Numbered from the stretch's first letter, positions 18,218 through 30,175 are shown. The stretch is DNA of 64,000 nt from Shewanella sp. TC10 (GCF_009663145.1 NZ_VKHR01000005.1:1-64000); one strand, 5' to 3'. Made by a program: numbers and translations. Notes: generated by a model from the letters alone, not told the origin.

Positions 18218-19441
18218 TTAGCCGCTGATTAAGTTATTCAATTCTAAAATAGGCTGTAAAATGGCCATAACGATGAACAACACTACTGACGCCATACTGA
18301 CGACAAGCATTGGTTCAAATACGCCAAGGGCAATATTCACGTTTGATTCAAATTCGCTATCTTGGTTATCTGCAGCACGTTCAAGCATTTGCTCCAACTG
18401 ACCACTTTTTTCACCTGATGCAATCATATAGAGCATCATTGGCGGGAAAAGTTTAGTATTTGTCAGCGCCGCGCCTAAACTCGTACCTTCACGTACACGT
18501 GCAGTAGCATCATCAACAGCTGCTCTGACCTTCACATTAAGCAATACTTCACTAGCAATGCGCATCCCTTCAAGTAAAGGCACTGAACTAGCCGATAAAA
18601 TACTTAAGGTTCTTGCAAATCGTGCTGTGTTAATTCCTTTACTGACCTTACCGATAACTGGCGCCTTTAGCAGCCAAGTATCAAACAACATTCTAAATTT
18701 AGGTTTTTTAAGCATTTGTTTAAACAATACAAATGCAGCAAATAACAGCCCAAGTACCACCAACCCATAAGATTGAACAAAGTCAGATGCAAGGATCAAA
18801 AACTGAGTTGTACCAGGTAACTCTTGGCCCATATGCTCAAACTGACCAACCACTTTGGGTACTACCGCAGCAAGCAGCACTGCAATAACACCAATCGCTA
18901 CAACTGTCAGTACAATGGGGTAAATCATTGCTTGAGTCAGTTTTGATTTGAGTTGTTGACGACGTTCGGTGTAATCAGCAAGACGATTCAATACCACTTC
19001 TAAATGGCCAGATTTTTCACCTGATGCCACCATTGCGCGATATAAATCATCAAAGACGTGAGGATATTCAGCAAGAGAATCTGCAAGGCTATAACCTTCA
19101 ACAACTCGAGAGCGCACAGCCATAACTAAACTTGCAAGTCTATCTTTCTCACATTGTTGACCAACAGCCTTTAACGATTCTTCAATCGGTAAACCTGCCG
19201 CAACGAGTGTTGCAATTTGACGAGTAATCAATGCCAGTTCGGCCACTGAAATGCCGCGTTGGAATAATTTTAAACCGCTACTTTTGGCTTTTGCTTCCTT
19301 TTCTGCAACGGGTTGCAGCTCGAGTGGCATTAAGCGTTGTTCGCGTAACTGACTACGAGCGTGGCGCGCTGTATCAGCTTCGATGACACCTTTTTGTTGC
19401 TTGCCATTGCTATCAAGGGCTTTATATTCAAACGCTGCCAT
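18218..19441 (-). CDS. gspF: Type II secretion system inner-membrane platform protein F
   Basis: A 407-residue polytopic protein with the duplicated GspF domain (about residues 70-195 and 275-395) and three membrane segments (about 170-190, 220-240 and 375-400). Conserved GEKSGHLE and GEKSGQLE copies mark the two repeats. It couples the GspE motor to pseudopilus assembly. It begins 3 bases after gspE ends. Confidence 0.96.
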   Translation of the reverse strand: MAAFEYKALDSNGKQQKGVIEADTARHARSQLREQRLMPLELQPVAEKEAKAKSSGLKLFQRGISVAELALITRQIATLVAAGLPIEESLKAVGQQCEKDRLASLVMAVRSRVVEGYSLADSLAEYPHVFDDLYRAMVASGEKSGHLEVVLNRLADYTERRQQLKSKLTQAMIYPIVLTVVAIGVIAVLLAAVVPKVVGQFEHMGQELPGTTQFLILASDFVQSYGLVVLGLLFAAFVLFKQMLKKPKFRMLFDTWLLKAPVIGKVSKGINTARFARTLSILSASSVPLLEGMRIASEVLLNVKVRAAVDDATARVREGTSLGAALTNTKLFPPMMLYMIASGEKSGQLEQMLERAADNQDSEFESNVNIALGVFEPMLVVSMASVVLFIVMAILQPILELNNLISG

Positions 19442-19444
19442 TGA

Positions 19445-21007
19445 TTATTCCTCGCGAGTCACACGCAGTACTTCTTCTAAAGTTGTCACCCCAGCAAGCA
19501 CTTTGCTCATGCCATCATGGCGAATACTTGGAATAGTCTGACGCACGTATTTTTCAATGGCTAGTTCACCACGGCCGCCATGAATTAATTCACGGACATT
19601 ATCATCAACCACGAGTAGCTCATGAATACCGGTACGACCACGATATCCATTATTACCACACTCTTTACAGCCATTGGCACGATAAATCACTCGAGTATCG
19701 TTGGCAGTAACGCCTAGTAATTCGCGTTCACGTTCATCTGGTTCATGGGGGATCTTACATTCATTACATAAAGTACGAATAAGGCGCTGTGCTAATACCC
19801 CTAATAAACTTGAAGAAACAAGGAAAGGTTCAACACCCATATCTTGCAAACGGGTAATTGCACCCGATGCAGTATTGGTATGCAGAGTTGAAATCACTAA
19901 GTGACCCGTTAACGAGGCCTGAACCGCAATTTGCGCGGTTTCTAAATCACGGATTTCACCAATCATCACCACATCTGGATCCTGACGCAAGATGGCACGT
20001 AAGCCACGAGCAAAGCTCATATCGGCTTTCATGTTCACTTGAGTTTGACCAATACCTTCAAGTTCATACTCAATAGGATCTTCAACGGTCAAAATGTTGG
20101 TATCTTTTGAATTAATCTCAGTTAAGCCAGCATACAAGGTGGTACTTTTACCTGAACCTGTCGGGCCTGTTACCAAGATAATGCCATGGGGTTTACGAAT
20201 GATGGCATCAAATTGTTCGCGAATGTCTAGGGTCATCCCGAGTAATTTCAAATCAAGATTACCAGTATTCTTATCTAAAAGACGCAATACCACACGTTCG
20301 CCATGGCTTGACGGCATGGTAGATACACGCACATCAACCGCACGACCAGCAATACGTAATGAGATACGACCATCTTGAGGTACACGCTTTTCAGCAATGT
20401 CCAAACGCGCCATAACTTTAATACGAGATACGAGTAATGAAGACAGCTTACGATTAGGTTTTAGTACTTCTTTTAGTACACCATCAATACGGAAGCGAAC
20501 GATCAATTGCTTCTCATAGGTCTCAATATGGATATCTGAGGCTTCTTCTTTAATCGCCTCTGACAATAACGCATTAATTAATTTAATAATTGGCGCGTCA
20601 TCATCGCCTTCTAACAAATCTTCAGTTTGCGGAAGTTCTTCGGCGAGAGTGAATAAATCCATCTCATTGCCAATATCTTCCATTAGCTGTTGAGCCTCTG
20701 AAGAGTTAGCTTGGAAAGTTTGTGTCAGCTTGGCTTCAAACTCTTCCACTGGCAATTTACACAGCACTAACTCTTCGCCAGCGTAGCGACGCACTTCTAG
20801 CATCGCATCTAACGGAGTTTCACTGGTGTAATATAACTTTAGCGCATCAGTTTCTTTCGCTAATGCCAAATTAAAACGATGAGAAAAAGCAAATGGCAAA
20901 CGCTCGCGACTGGTGGAGTGAAAAACCTCATCATTGAGCTCTTCTGCTTCCAAGCCTAAGTCGGTTGACACTTGTGCCAATTGCTCAGTCATTTCTGCTT
21001 CACTCAT
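19445..21007 (-). CDS. gspE: Type II secretion ATPase E
   Basis: A 520-residue cytoplasmic hexameric ATPase that drives pseudopilus growth. Walker A is [11 protein letters not shown] near residue 285, with an Asp box, the Walker B region [13 protein letters not shown] and the His box [12 protein letters not shown]. The zinc-binding tetracysteine loop (CNECK...CKECG) sits at about 410-460. The start at 21007 ([10 protein letters not shown]) overlaps the gspD stop as ATGAGTGA; a longer frame to 21055 is possible but less likely. Confidence 0.95.
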   Translation of the reverse strand: MSEAEMTEQLAQVSTDLGLEAEELNDEVFHSTSRERLPFAFSHRFNLALAKETDALKLYYTSETPLDAMLEVRRYAGEELVLCKLPVEEFEAKLTQTFQANSSEAQQLMEDIGNEMDLFTLAEELPQTEDLLEGDDDAPIIKLINALLSEAIKEEASDIHIETYEKQLIVRFRIDGVLKEVLKPNRKLSSLLVSRIKVMARLDIAEKRVPQDGRISLRIAGRAVDVRVSTMPSSHGERVVLRLLDKNTGNLDLKLLGMTLDIREQFDAIIRKPHGIILVTGPTGSGKSTTLYAGLTEINSKDTNILTVEDPIEYELEGIGQTQVNMKADMSFARGLRAILRQDPDVVMIGEIRDLETAQIAVQASLTGHLVISTLHTNTASGAITRLQDMGVEPFLVSSSLLGVLAQRLIRTLCNECKIPHEPDERERELLGVTANDTRVIYRANGCKECGNNGYRGRTGIHELLVVDDNVRELIHGGRGELAIEKYVRQTIPSIRHDGMSKVLAGVTTLEEVLRVTREE

Positions 21008-23159
21008 TGGCATCATCTTCTTGTTCTTCAGCAGCAGCTTCCTCTGCAGCTTCATCAGTTAATTGATTGTCTTTATCTTTACTTTCACTGATGTGTTTCA
21101 GTGCAGGATCTGTTTCGCGCATCTTAGTTTCTAAGTTTTTACCTTCTTTGTAGCGATTCAATACTTCGTTCACTTCATCTGGTAAGTATGCGTCTTGATC
21201 CCACTCTTCAAGAATAGGCACATCAGAATTTGGCATTAAGTTCACGCCACGCTCTTGCTGTTCAATTTGTAGAGCACGGAAGTAGTTATATTTACGACCA
21301 GCGATGCCTTCCATAGTAATGCCATCACGAATAATCGTAGGCTTAATAAATACCATCAAGTTTTTCTTCTTCACACCACTTGAAGAAGACTTAAATAAAT
21401 GACCAATAATCGGTAAGTCACCTAAGAATGGTACTTTCTGAACCGACTCTTGGGTTTCTTCGTTAATCAAACCACCTAAAACAACAATTTGTCCTGAATC
21501 CGCCATTACGGTAGTCGTTAAACGACGAGTCGCAAAGGTAACATCGACGCCGGTTTTACCATTAATACCTGATACTTCTTGTTCAATGGTTAACTTAACA
21601 GCATTACCTTCGTTCACTTGAGGAACAACTTTCAGTTTCACACCCACTTCTTTACGTTCAACCGTTTGGAATGGGTTAGAGTTACCGTTACTTGAGTTTT
21701 GGCTACCCGTTAGAATTGGAACTTCGTCACCGACAATAAATGATGCTTCTTGGTTATCAAGAGTAGTAATAGAAGGAGTAGCAAGTACGTTTGATTTAGT
21801 ATCGCTAGATACTGCTTGAACTAAAGCGCCAAAATCACCAGCAGCAATACCCCAAGCCATACCATTAACTTTACCTAACGCTGATGCAAGTAAGGTAATA
21901 TCACCATCAGTATCTGGGTTTTCTGTACAAGTACCATTCTCAGTACAAACAGTAGTCCCTTCTTGACCTTGAGCTTCCCAGACACCTGCGCCAATCTCGC
22001 CAATGGTTGGACCTAAGTTATTAAACTGAGTACCACCACCCGATGCTGATGCCCATTGAACACCGAAACCAACATCATCACCTTCTGAGACTTCAACAAT
22101 AATCGCTTCGACTAACACCTGCGCTCGGCGAATATCTAATTGGTTAACAACACTTTCAATCGTGCGCATCTGATCAGGCTCAGCGCTGATAACTAATGCA
22201 TTAGTATCGACGTGCGCCATGATATTAATATCTTTACGGCGTTTGCTGCCACTTTGACCAGTATCTTGATCTGATTGTAATTGCTCAGCAAAACCTGTTA
22301 ATACTTCAACTAAATCTTCTGCTTTTGCGTAGCGTAAATATCTTACTTTAGTGTTACCTGTTGTTGCTTGTTCAGCGTCGAGTCTTCTTACTAATTCAAC
22401 AACACGTTGACGGCTTTTCTCATCACCACTGACAACGACAGCATTGGTGCGTTCATCAGCAACGACTTTAGGTGCTTGACCTGGCATTTGTGCTTGGTTA
22501 GCTGTTGAGCGGTATAAGGTGTCGATGATACGAACAATTTCGCCTGCTGAGGCAAATTCAAGTGACACCACTTGAACTTCGGTATCACCTTGTTTATCTA
22601 CACGACGAACAATTTCAACTAGCTTATTTACTACCGCGGCGCGACCAGAAATCATCAATACGTTTGATGGGTCGTAGTTAACAACGTTACCACCGCCAGC
22701 GTTATCATTAAGCTGACGTAATAACGGCGCGAGTTGCTTAGCTTCGGTGTTATAAAGGGCAACAATACGCGTTACCATTTCATCGCCTAAACCAGGGGTA
22801 TTATCATCAGCAACACGGATAGCGGCAGTTTTCGCATCTTTATCCTTAATCACTTTAATGACACGGTTTTCCATTTCAACAACGGCATAACCATATACTT
22901 GCAGTACATTGAGGAAGAATTGGTAGTACTGTTCATCGTCTAATAAATCGTAACTGCGTACGTTAATTTTTCCACGAACAGTCGGATCTACGATGATCGT
23001 TTTATTGAGGTTTTTACCTACAATATTAATGAATTCTTGAATGTCGGTGCCTTTAAAGTTGGCAGCATATTGCTCCGACCAAGCAGCTTGAGAAGCAAGC
23101 ATTGCGATACCTGCAACCATCCCAGCTAATAACTTGCGTCGAATTCCATAACTCTTCAT
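21000..23159 (-). CDS. gspD: Type II secretion secretin D
   Basis: A 719-residue outer-membrane secretin. It has a signal peptide (to about AAWS), N0-N3 domains in the first 320 residues and the C-terminal secretin domain, including VPILTGSQ and [16 protein letters not shown]. The extreme C-terminus is acidic ([14 protein letters not shown]). The ATG at 23157-23159 lies 9 bases after AGAGGA; an in-frame TTG 9 bases earlier abuts that site and is rejected. No gspS pilotin gene is seen. Confidence 0.96.
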   Translation of the reverse strand: MKSYGIRRKLLAGMVAGIAMLASQAAWSEQYAANFKGTDIQEFINIVGKNLNKTIIVDPTVRGKINVRSYDLLDDEQYYQFFLNVLQVYGYAVVEMENRVIKVIKDKDAKTAAIRVADDNTPGLGDEMVTRIVALYNTEAKQLAPLLRQLNDNAGGGNVVNYDPSNVLMISGRAAVVNKLVEIVRRVDKQGDTEVQVVSLEFASAGEIVRIIDTLYRSTANQAQMPGQAPKVVADERTNAVVVSGDEKSRQRVVELVRRLDAEQATTGNTKVRYLRYAKAEDLVEVLTGFAEQLQSDQDTGQSGSKRRKDINIMAHVDTNALVISAEPDQMRTIESVVNQLDIRRAQVLVEAIIVEVSEGDDVGFGVQWASASGGGTQFNNLGPTIGEIGAGVWEAQGQEGTTVCTENGTCTENPDTDGDITLLASALGKVNGMAWGIAAGDFGALVQAVSSDTKSNVLATPSITTLDNQEASFIVGDEVPILTGSQNSSNGNSNPFQTVERKEVGVKLKVVPQVNEGNAVKLTIEQEVSGINGKTGVDVTFATRRLTTTVMADSGQIVVLGGLINEETQESVQKVPFLGDLPIIGHLFKSSSSGVKKKNLMVFIKPTIIRDGITMEGIAGRKYNYFRALQIEQQERGVNLMPNSDVPILEEWDQDAYLPDEVNEVLNRYKEGKNLETKMRETDPALKHISESKDKDNQLTDEAAEEAAAEEQEDDANE

Positions 23160-23184
23160 TATTTTCAATCCTCTACTGCCAGTA

Positions 23185-24105
23185 CTATTCTGGCAAACTA
23201 AAAATTATTTCTACTAACTGTCCATCACGTTCAACCATGACGCCGATTTCTGTTAATTCTGGTAATTGCGCCATAACTTCTAATGATTGTCCCATGTCGG
23301 TTAAATCATATCCGTTAATGGATTTGGCTAAATCGTTTGCTTTAAATCCTGCAGCCGCAAATAAAGTTCTATCTTTACCTGGGTTGAGGCGATAGCCGCT
23401 GACACCATCGGGGCCGCGGACTGGAGAAATGGCTAGATAGTCAGTCAGCTTTCCTGGATCAGCTAATAACTCATCACGTGAATCACTGATTTGCTGGGCA
23501 ACTTCAGCATTGAGTCGACGATCATCCCGTTGTACTTGTCGATCTTTCTTCGCTTGTTGCAGAGACTGGTTGGCTTGGCTTTGCGTGGTATAGCTTAAGC
23601 CATCCAACATCAAGGTTTCATAACGCCCAGCATTAGTAATAATAATTCGATCGGCATAAACTTCTTTTAGCGACGCTGAAGTGCCTTTGATTTTGTCACC
23701 TAAACCGTAGGTTTCTTGATTGCCTTTAGATTCAATGACAGCAAGACCATTAGTGTCTGAAGTCGAAGCCACTACACCAGTAAGCAATATAGATAGATTG
23801 GTTTTAGGAGCATCGGTAATTTGTTCGACTGGGGCAGGTTTATTTGGTCGACCATCAGCGTTGGCGTCTTTTTCGCCAAATAATGACAATTTCTGGACAC
23901 TACTTAGCTCAACCCGCTTAGCTGTTGCTACCGAAGTTGGCGAAGGTTGCCATGCAACTGCCTGGGAATTTACTGGCATTAACTTCCAAGTAATCTGCGC
24001 TGTCAGTAATAGCACAATCACTAATCCTAACCAGAATACAGCTGTGCTTAACGGCTTTTGGGGGATTCCCGCGGCCTTAGTTATAATTTTATCTAATACA
24101 TCCAT
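23185..24105 (-). CDS. gspC: Type II secretion system protein C
   Basis: A 306-residue bitopic protein and first gene of the operon. One membrane segment lies near residues 22-42, then the homology region that touches GspD, and a C-terminal PDZ-like domain (about 215-306, LNPGKDRTLFAAAGFKANDL). It links the inner platform to the secretin. A basic, glutamine-rich linker (QQAKKDRQVQRDDRRLN) joins the two domains. Confidence 0.94.
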   Translation of the reverse strand: MDVLDKIITKAAGIPQKPLSTAVFWLGLVIVLLLTAQITWKLMPVNSQAVAWQPSPTSVATAKRVELSSVQKLSLFGEKDANADGRPNKPAPVEQITDAPKTNLSILLTGVVASTSDTNGLAVIESKGNQETYGLGDKIKGTSASLKEVYADRIIITNAGRYETLMLDGLSYTTQSQANQSLQQAKKDRQVQRDDRRLNAEVAQQISDSRDELLADPGKLTDYLAISPVRGPDGVSGYRLNPGKDRTLFAAAGFKANDLAKSINGYDLTDMGQSLEVMAQLPELTEIGVMVERDGQLVEIIFSLPE

Positions 24106-24352
24106 ATTCGGCTTTGACCCTCTAGCAGGTCGCTGTTCTAATTCTGTTAATTTAGGAAATACTGCATCATGCTAACTCACCCAGCTTATTGCAACAAGCC
24201 CGTAGCATATGGATTGGCGAAATTGCACTGAATATGCTACATTTGCGCGCCTAAAAAGGCTGTGAGAAACGCCACGATATTAGGCTCTTTCCACCATTTT
24301 ATATATGAAAAATGTCAACGGTGTGAAGTCATACCACTTTTGGGGGTGTTAA

Positions 24353-24751
24353 ATGAACCAAGCTCCATCTAAAACACTGACAGTTCGACTTGATAAATGG
24401 TTATGGGCGGCACGTTTTTACAAAACACGCTCATTAGCAAAAGAGATGATCAATGGTGGAAAGGTGCACTATAACGGTCAGCGGGCTAAATCTAGCAAAC
24501 AAGCAGAGATTGGTGCCAAGGTTCGTTTACGCCAAGGCCATGATGACAGGGAAATAATTATTGCTCAGTTGTCGGAACACCGACAAGGAGCTGCTGTAGC
24601 GCAAACACTATATGAAGAAACAGCCGAAAGCATTAGCAAGAGAGAGTTTAATGCCGAGGCGAGACGTTTGAATATATTAAATAATCCCGCTCCAGAAAAT
24701 AAGCCGGATAAAAAACAACGTCGCCAACTTATTCGCTTTAAAGATCTATAA
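24353..24751 (+). CDS. hslR: Heat shock protein Hsp15, ribosome-associated
   Basis: A 132-residue S4-domain RNA-binding protein ([19 protein letters not shown] at residues 11-29). Hsp15 binds free 50S subunits that carry a nascent chain and helps recycle stalled ribosomes. The basic tail ([13 protein letters not shown]) matches the family. It lies 32 bp ahead of hslO, the same pair as in E. coli. Confidence 0.95.
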   Translation: MNQAPSKTLTVRLDKWLWAARFYKTRSLAKEMINGGKVHYNGQRAKSSKQAEIGAKVRLRQGHDDREIIIAQLSEHRQGAAVAQTLYEETAESISKREFNAEARRLNILNNPAPENKPDKKQRRQLIRFKDL

Positions 24752-24783
24752 CGATATTTACGGCACAACAAACGAGATTAAAC

Positions 24784-25644
24784 ATGAGCAAAGATATATT
24801 ACATCGCTACTTATTTGATAATGCCGATGTCCGTGGTGAAATGGTTCAACTTGAGAAAAGCTATCAAGAAATTCTTTCAGCACATCAATACCCAAAAGCG
24901 CTGCAACTGATTATGGGTCAGCTTATGGCTGCTACTTCATTATTAACTGCAACCATCAAGTTTACTGGTGATATCAGTGTGCAATTACAAGGTGACGGAC
25001 CTGTTTCTGTTGCTGTGATTAATGGTACAAACTTACAAGCACTGCGTGGTGTAGCGCGCTGGAATGGCGAGTTTGCTGACGATGCATCACTAACCGATTT
25101 ATTCGGCAAAGGTGTCATGGTGATCACTTTGACTCCTGATGAAGGTGAGCGTTACCAAGGCATTGTGTCATTAGATCATGAGAACTTATCTGGATGTTTA
25201 GAAGAATATTTCAACCAGTCAGAACAGCTACCAACGCGCATTTCATTATTTGCTGACGGTAAACAGGCTGCAGGAATGCTGTTACAAGTATTACCGACTC
25301 AAACTGAAGAAAATGAAGACTTCAATCACTTATTGGCCCTAACTGAAACCATTAAGCAAGAAGAGCTATTTACTTTAGAGGCTGAAGATATTTTGCATCG
25401 TCTTTACCATCAAGAAGACGTTCGTCTTTTTGATCCTGTTGAGGTGAGTTTCAAATGCACTTGCTCAAGAGAGCGCAGCGCTAAAGCACTGGCAACAATT
25501 GAGCAAAGTGAAGTTGAAGAAATTCTAGCGGAAGAAGGCAAGATTGAAATGGGATGTGAATACTGCCCTAAAATGTACACCTTCGACACTATCGATATCG
25601 CTGCTATCTATGCCGGCAACCTTGACGCTGGACAACAGCAATAA
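24784..25644 (+). CDS. hslO: Redox-regulated chaperone Hsp33
   Basis: A 286-residue cytoplasmic holdase activated by oxidation. The zinc-binding redox switch is intact at the C-terminus: FKCTC near residue 224 and GCEYCPK near 257, the CxC and CxxC pairs. The N-terminal chaperone domain matches the family. It forms an operon with hslR and ends in a strong terminator. Confidence 0.96.
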   Translation: MSKDILHRYLFDNADVRGEMVQLEKSYQEILSAHQYPKALQLIMGQLMAATSLLTATIKFTGDISVQLQGDGPVSVAVINGTNLQALRGVARWNGEFADDASLTDLFGKGVMVITLTPDEGERYQGIVSLDHENLSGCLEEYFNQSEQLPTRISLFADGKQAAGMLLQVLPTQTEENEDFNHLLALTETIKQEELFTLEAEDILHRLYHQEDVRLFDPVEVSFKCTCSRERSAKALATIEQSEVEEILAEEGKIEMGCEYCPKMYTFDTIDIAAIYAGNLDAGQQQ

Positions 25645-25672
25645 CTGTTCGATGCAACATTAAAACTTTCAT

Positions 25673-25698
25673 AAAAAAGCGCCTTTGGCGCTTTTTTT
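25673..25698 (+). terminator. Terminator after hslO
   Basis: Stem AAAAAAGCGCC/GGCGCTTTTTT with a TTT loop, ending in seven T residues. It closes the hslR-hslO operon ahead of pckA. Confidence 0.92.
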
Positions 25699-25900
25699 GT
25701 GTAAAAAATCTATCTTAAAACTAAATAACCCATCAAACTTACAAAAAAGTTACCAAACTGTTAGTTACCTGCCTTATTTATTACGTTACAATGACATTGC
25801 TAAATTAGTTTTAGCACAAGCAAGCGAGAACGTAAGTCATCCAAAATATGAATCGGCAACAAAGACCGATAAACGACCTATTTTAAACGGAGAAGCACCG

Positions 25901-27442
25901 ATGACAGATGGAACCAACAGCGTACACTTTAACCTTACTAGCGCTGAGTTAATTGAACTTGCTTTACAACGTAATGAAGGGCAGTTAACCGCCAATGGCG
26001 CATTAGTAGCTAAAACAGGCGAGCGCACTGGTCGCTCACCCAATGATCGTTTCATTGTTCAAGAGATTAATACTCAAGATGAAATAGATTGGGGATCAGT
26101 CAACAAAGGTATTGCAGCAGATACCTTTGATGCACTGTGGGGCCGAGTTGAAGCTTATCTTTCTGAGAAAGACATATTTGTATCAGAACTTGAAGTTGGT
26201 GCTGACGATGCGCATTATCTTCCTGTTCGAGTCACTACCGAATATGCTTGGCATCAAGTTTTTGCCCGCAACTTATTTATCACCCCAGAGCAATTTAACC
26301 GTGGTGATAAAGACGTGTGGCAAATCATGAATGCGCCTGAGTTCGTTTGTGATCCTGCCCGTGACGGTACTCACTCTGATGCTGTGGTCATGATCAATTT
26401 CGAAGCTAAAAAAGTCCTACTCGCTGGACTGAAATATGCTGGCGAAATGAAAAAATCGATGTTCTCGGTGCAAAACTTCCTATTGCCAGCCAAAGGCGTA
26501 TTACCAATGCATTGCTCTGCAAATGTGGGGCATGATGGCGATACAACCTTATTCTTCGGTTTATCTGGCACAGGTAAAACAACCTTATCAGCTGATCCAA
26601 AACGCTTCTTGATTGGTGATGATGAACACGGTTGGGCACCAGGCGGCGTATTTAACATCGAAGGCGGCTGTTATGCAAAATGCATCGACTTAAGTCAGAA
26701 AAATGAACCAGTGATCTGGGATGCGATTCGTTTTGGTACTGTGCTTGAAAACGTCATGTTAGACGAAAACCGTGTGCCTGATTACAGCGATACGACACTC
26801 ACAGAAAATAGCCGAGCAGCTTATCCTCTTGAGCATATTGCTCAACGCAAAGAAGAAAACCGTGGTGCAGAACCAAACTCTGTGGTGTTTTTAACTTGCG
26901 ATGTGTCAGGTGTATTACCACCAGTGTCAGTGTTAACTAAAGAGCAAGCGGCTTATCACTTCTTGTCAGGTTACACAGCAAAAGTGGGCTCAACTGAAAT
27001 GGGGTCAACTTCAGCAATTCAATCTACATTCTCTACCTGCTTTGGTGCTCCTTTCTTCCCTCGCCCAGCTGGTGTTTACGCTGAGCTATTGATGAAACGC
27101 ATTGAGTCATTTGGAAGCCGAGTTTACCTAGTCAATACCGGTTGGACAGGCGGTCCTCATGGCGTTGGTAAGCGTTTTGATATTCCTACCACTCGTGCAA
27201 TTGTCGATGCGATTGTGAGTGGCGAGCTTAAAGATGTTGAAACACAACATATTGATAAGCTCAATTTAGCGGTACCTGTTGCGGTATCAGGTGTAGATAC
27301 TCAGTTATTAAACCCAGTTAACACTTGGGCAGACAAAAATGAGTATGCTAAATATGCCCAGCAACTAGCAGAAGAGTTCACAGCAAACTTTGCTAAGTAC
27401 CAAGTGTCTGATGCCATTAAAGCAGCAGGACCTAATAGCTAA
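25901..27442 (+). CDS. pckA: Phosphoenolpyruvate carboxykinase (ATP)
   Basis: A 513-residue enzyme that converts oxaloacetate and ATP to phosphoenolpyruvate, the first step of gluconeogenesis. The kinase loop [16 protein letters not shown], the [13 protein letters not shown] block and the [10 protein letters not shown] start region are all conserved. The ATG at 25901 ([10 protein letters not shown]) follows GGAG by 8 bases; the open frame runs 72 codons further upstream, but that part has no family similarity and crosses the likely promoter. Confidence 0.96.
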   Translation: MTDGTNSVHFNLTSAELIELALQRNEGQLTANGALVAKTGERTGRSPNDRFIVQEINTQDEIDWGSVNKGIAADTFDALWGRVEAYLSEKDIFVSELEVGADDAHYLPVRVTTEYAWHQVFARNLFITPEQFNRGDKDVWQIMNAPEFVCDPARDGTHSDAVVMINFEAKKVLLAGLKYAGEMKKSMFSVQNFLLPAKGVLPMHCSANVGHDGDTTLFFGLSGTGKTTLSADPKRFLIGDDEHGWAPGGVFNIEGGCYAKCIDLSQKNEPVIWDAIRFGTVLENVMLDENRVPDYSDTTLTENSRAAYPLEHIAQRKEENRGAEPNSVVFLTCDVSGVLPPVSVLTKEQAAYHFLSGYTAKVGSTEMGSTSAIQSTFSTCFGAPFFPRPAGVYAELLMKRIESFGSRVYLVNTGWTGGPHGVGKRFDIPTTRAIVDAIVSGELKDVETQHIDKLNLAVPVAVSGVDTQLLNPVNTWADKNEYAKYAQQLAEEFTANFAKYQVSDAIKAAGPNS

Positions 27443-27506
27443 TTGGTTAAGTTAGCGCCTAAGTTAACGCTTATGCACAAGCGTAATTATATTGCTGCCT
27501 TAAAAC

Positions 27507-27532
27507 AAAGCCTCAAATGACATTGAGGCTTT
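27507..27532 (+). terminator. Terminator after pckA
   Basis: Ten-bp stem AAAGCCTCAA/TTGAGGCTTT with a six-base loop and a six-T run (TTTTTT) ending before ATTTG. Confidence 0.9.
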
Positions 27533-27648
27533 TTTATTTGTTACATTTTAGGTTCCTTTAAACCCAATAACCTCGCTTTTCCCTCTTGTCTCATACTCGA
27601 TTTAATTTATGATAAAACAACACTTTTGCTCATATCATAGGGATATCT

Positions 27649-29523
27649 ATGCGGCGCGCTTTTCTCGCAAGTTTGATTATTAATTCAATGTTTTCGTTTG
27701 CTAGCGTGGCAGCAACTGAAGAGCCGCAAGCAATAGATTCAAGCATTGCCGAGCCCAGAAATACTGAATCAGTCTATGCCGAACCTGTATTTATTAATGA
27801 TGACATTCTCCCGCCAATTCTAACTTGGCAAGGCGCTAGTGAAGCACTGATAAAACCTGCTGACTCCCCATGGGCGACACCATTCGAGCAACAAGCATTA
27901 ACCCAAAGCCCTAATTATGATGACACTCATCAATGGTTAACAAACTTAGTCGATAACAGTGCCTTATTAGCGCAAACATCTTTGGGGAAAAGCCCTCAAG
28001 GACGTGATATTTGGATGGTAATCGCATCTGAATCTGGCGCGACAACTCCCACGGAGTTATCTGAAAGCAACAAGCCAACGGTGTTAGTTCAAGCTGGTAT
28101 TCATTCTGGTGAAATTGACGGTAAAGATGCCGGGATGATGTTACTGAGGGATATTACCCAAGGTGATAAACAGGCATTACTCGATAAGGTAAACCTATTA
28201 TTTGTGCCCATTTTAAGTGTCGATGCCCATGAGCGCAGCACTGAGTTTAACCGCGTAAATCAACGTGGACCTGTGGATATGGGGTGGCGCACTAATGCTA
28301 GAAACTTAAATTTAAACCGTGATTACGCCAAGCTAGATACGCTAGAATTACAGCATATGATCCGTGCCATCAATGTGTGGCAACCTGACTTATATATTGA
28401 TGTTCATGTCACTGACGGTATTGATTACCAATACGATGTCACCTTTGGCTACAACGTTAAACAAGGTTATAGCCCTGCAAGTTTTGACTGGCTAGAGAAA
28501 TACTACCGCCCCGAAATTGAATCTGCGCTCACAGATAATGGACATGTTCCAGGGCCGCTTGTATTCGCTTTAGATAATACCGACCTTTCAAAGGGGTTAT
28601 CTTACTGGAATCCAAGCCCTCGATTTTCAAACGGTTATGGTGACGCTCGTCATTTGCCGACCATTCTCATTGAAAACCACAGTTTAAAACCTTTTAAGCA
28701 GCGTGTTCTCGGCACATACGTCATGCTTGAACAAACCTTAAAAACAGTAGCAACACACGGCACCAAATTAAAAGCCGCCATTTATGAAGATAAATACCAA
28801 CGTCAGCAGCAAGTTCCATTAACTTGGAATACAGTTGAACAAGCAGGGTGGGACTTTAAGGGCATTGATTATATCCTTGAGGCCAGTGAAATTAGTGGCA
28901 ATGATGTGGTGCGCTGGAATGGTCAACCTAAGCTATATCCTAACCTACCAGTGATGGGAAATACTGAACCCAATATCATTACCCAACGCCCCAAATTTTA
29001 TTATGTGCCTGCTCAGTGGCAACAAGTCATTGACCGCCTTTCGATTCATGGCGTTAGAATGAAACCACTGACTGAACCTAAAACGGTAAAGGTCAGTCAG
29101 TATCAATTTTCAGAGCCGCAATTTAATCTTAAGGACTATGAAGGCAGGCAACGAGTTAAGGCCACCAGCAACAAGGTAAATATCGAAACGACTTTACCGA
29201 TTGGTACCATACAAATTGCCACGAATCAGCCATTAGGTGATTTAGCTATTTTATTACTCGAGCCTCAGTCTGCAGACTCGTTTTTCCAATGGGGCTTTTT
29301 TAATAGCATTTTCACTCGTACTGAATACATTGAAGATTATGCGGTAGAACCATTGGCAGCCCAAATGCTCAATGAAGACGAGTCACTAGCTAAAGAGTTC
29401 AAACTGGCATTAGAGGACGAAGCCTTTGCTAATGATCCAAAAGCAAGGTTACGTTGGTTTTATGAAAGAAGCCCATACTTTGATGAGCAATATATGAAAT
29501 ACCCAGTATTGCGATCTCGTTAG
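27649..29523 (+). CDS. Secreted M14-family zinc carboxypeptidase
   Basis: A 624-residue protein with a signal peptide (hydrophobic core LASLIINSMFSFASVAA, cleavage near residue 22). The M14 zinc site is visible as HSGE (H and E of HxxE, near residue 161) and a later histidine in YIDVHVTDG near 254; a catalytic glutamate would be in the TILIENHSL region near 341. The C-terminal 200 residues are a separate beta-rich region. It probably degrades peptides in the periplasm or outside the cell. No operon partner is seen. Confidence 0.88.
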   Translation: MRRAFLASLIINSMFSFASVAATEEPQAIDSSIAEPRNTESVYAEPVFINDDILPPILTWQGASEALIKPADSPWATPFEQQALTQSPNYDDTHQWLTNLVDNSALLAQTSLGKSPQGRDIWMVIASESGATTPTELSESNKPTVLVQAGIHSGEIDGKDAGMMLLRDITQGDKQALLDKVNLLFVPILSVDAHERSTEFNRVNQRGPVDMGWRTNARNLNLNRDYAKLDTLELQHMIRAINVWQPDLYIDVHVTDGIDYQYDVTFGYNVKQGYSPASFDWLEKYYRPEIESALTDNGHVPGPLVFALDNTDLSKGLSYWNPSPRFSNGYGDARHLPTILIENHSLKPFKQRVLGTYVMLEQTLKTVATHGTKLKAAIYEDKYQRQQQVPLTWNTVEQAGWDFKGIDYILEASEISGNDVVRWNGQPKLYPNLPVMGNTEPNIITQRPKFYYVPAQWQQVIDRLSIHGVRMKPLTEPKTVKVSQYQFSEPQFNLKDYEGRQRVKATSNKVNIETTLPIGTIQIATNQPLGDLAILLLEPQSADSFFQWGFFNSIFTRTEYIEDYAVEPLAAQMLNEDESLAKEFKLALEDEAFANDPKARLRWFYERSPYFDEQYMKYPVLRSR

Positions 29524-29827
29524 TGGCTTAGGTATTGATCTCGAGTTAAGATTCATTTTGTTATCCCGAGTTCAGGTGCTGGTGCTGGTGCTGGTGCTGG
29601 GTTCAGTTTCAGTAGCCAAGTTCTCAATCGTAAAGCCACTCTATGCTTATACCTCAGCTTACGCCTTGCATTGTTATCCGAGCTTGTGCCTGACAAAGCA
29701 CCTTGAGGTAACATGGGTATTGAGTGGCTTTTTATTCAGGTTAACTTAATGCCTTAACTTAAGCATGACATAAGCTTCAAAGGCACTATATTAGAGGTGC
29801 TATATTAGAGGCTCTTTATCAGAGAAA
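29524..29827. other. Intergenic spacer with short simple repeats
   Basis: No convincing gene. It holds four perfect tandem copies of GGTGCT (29575-29598) and, further on, two tandem copies of a 14-base unit (29782-29795 and 29796-29809; GGCACTATATTAGA and GGTGCTATATTAGA). A 63-codon open frame crosses the repeat but has no ribosome site or recognisable domain, so it is not called as a gene. Confidence 0.6.
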
Positions 29828-30175
29828 CTAAAGGTGATACTCGTCATATTGGTCATGCTTATCATCCTGATAAGAAGCAATTAATGCCAGCTTCTTCACT
29901 CTAGATAGTTTTTTCACCGCGACTTCTCGTTTTGACGCTAAACTTCTGTCTGCAACACTTTCTTGGTAAACCAAGGTCAATGGGCCTTTGCCTTTGAGGT
30001 ACTTTGCCCCTTTAGCACCACCAGCTTGATGCTCTGTAAAGCGCCTTTTAACGTCAGTAGTAATCCCTGTATAGATATGTCCGTTATGGCACTTGATCAT
30101 GTAAAGAAACCAATCGACATTTTTAGGTGATGACTTACTGGATTTCTCGCTCACATCGTCACTTTTACTAGTCAT
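29828..30175 (-). CDS. GIY-YIG nuclease-domain protein (YhbQ/UPF0213 type)
   Basis: A 115-residue protein. The GIY-YIG fold is evident from residue 21: the LYMIKC strand, the YTGITTDVKRRFTEHQ segment with the catalytic-type arginine and the later glutamate in KREVAVKKLS. An N-terminal 18-residue Ser/Lys-rich extension precedes the domain. Members are structure-specific nucleases or DNA-damage proteins of uncertain role. Confidence 0.88.
   Translation of the reverse strand: MTSKSDDVSEKSSKSSPKNVDWFLYMIKCHNGHIYTGITTDVKRRFTEHQAGGAKGAKYLKGKGPLTLVYQESVADRSLASKREVAVKKLSRVKKLALIASYQDDKHDQYDEYHL

Noticed and set aside
25685..25900. 72-codon N-terminal extension of pckA.
   Set aside because: The family begins near the ATG at 25901, which has a ribosome site; the extension starts inside the hslO terminator region and has no similarity to PckA.
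29558..29749. 63-codon hydrophobic open frame in the repeat-bearing spacer.
   Set aside because: No ribosome site, no domain, and the VLVLVLVL run comes from the GGTGCT repeat.
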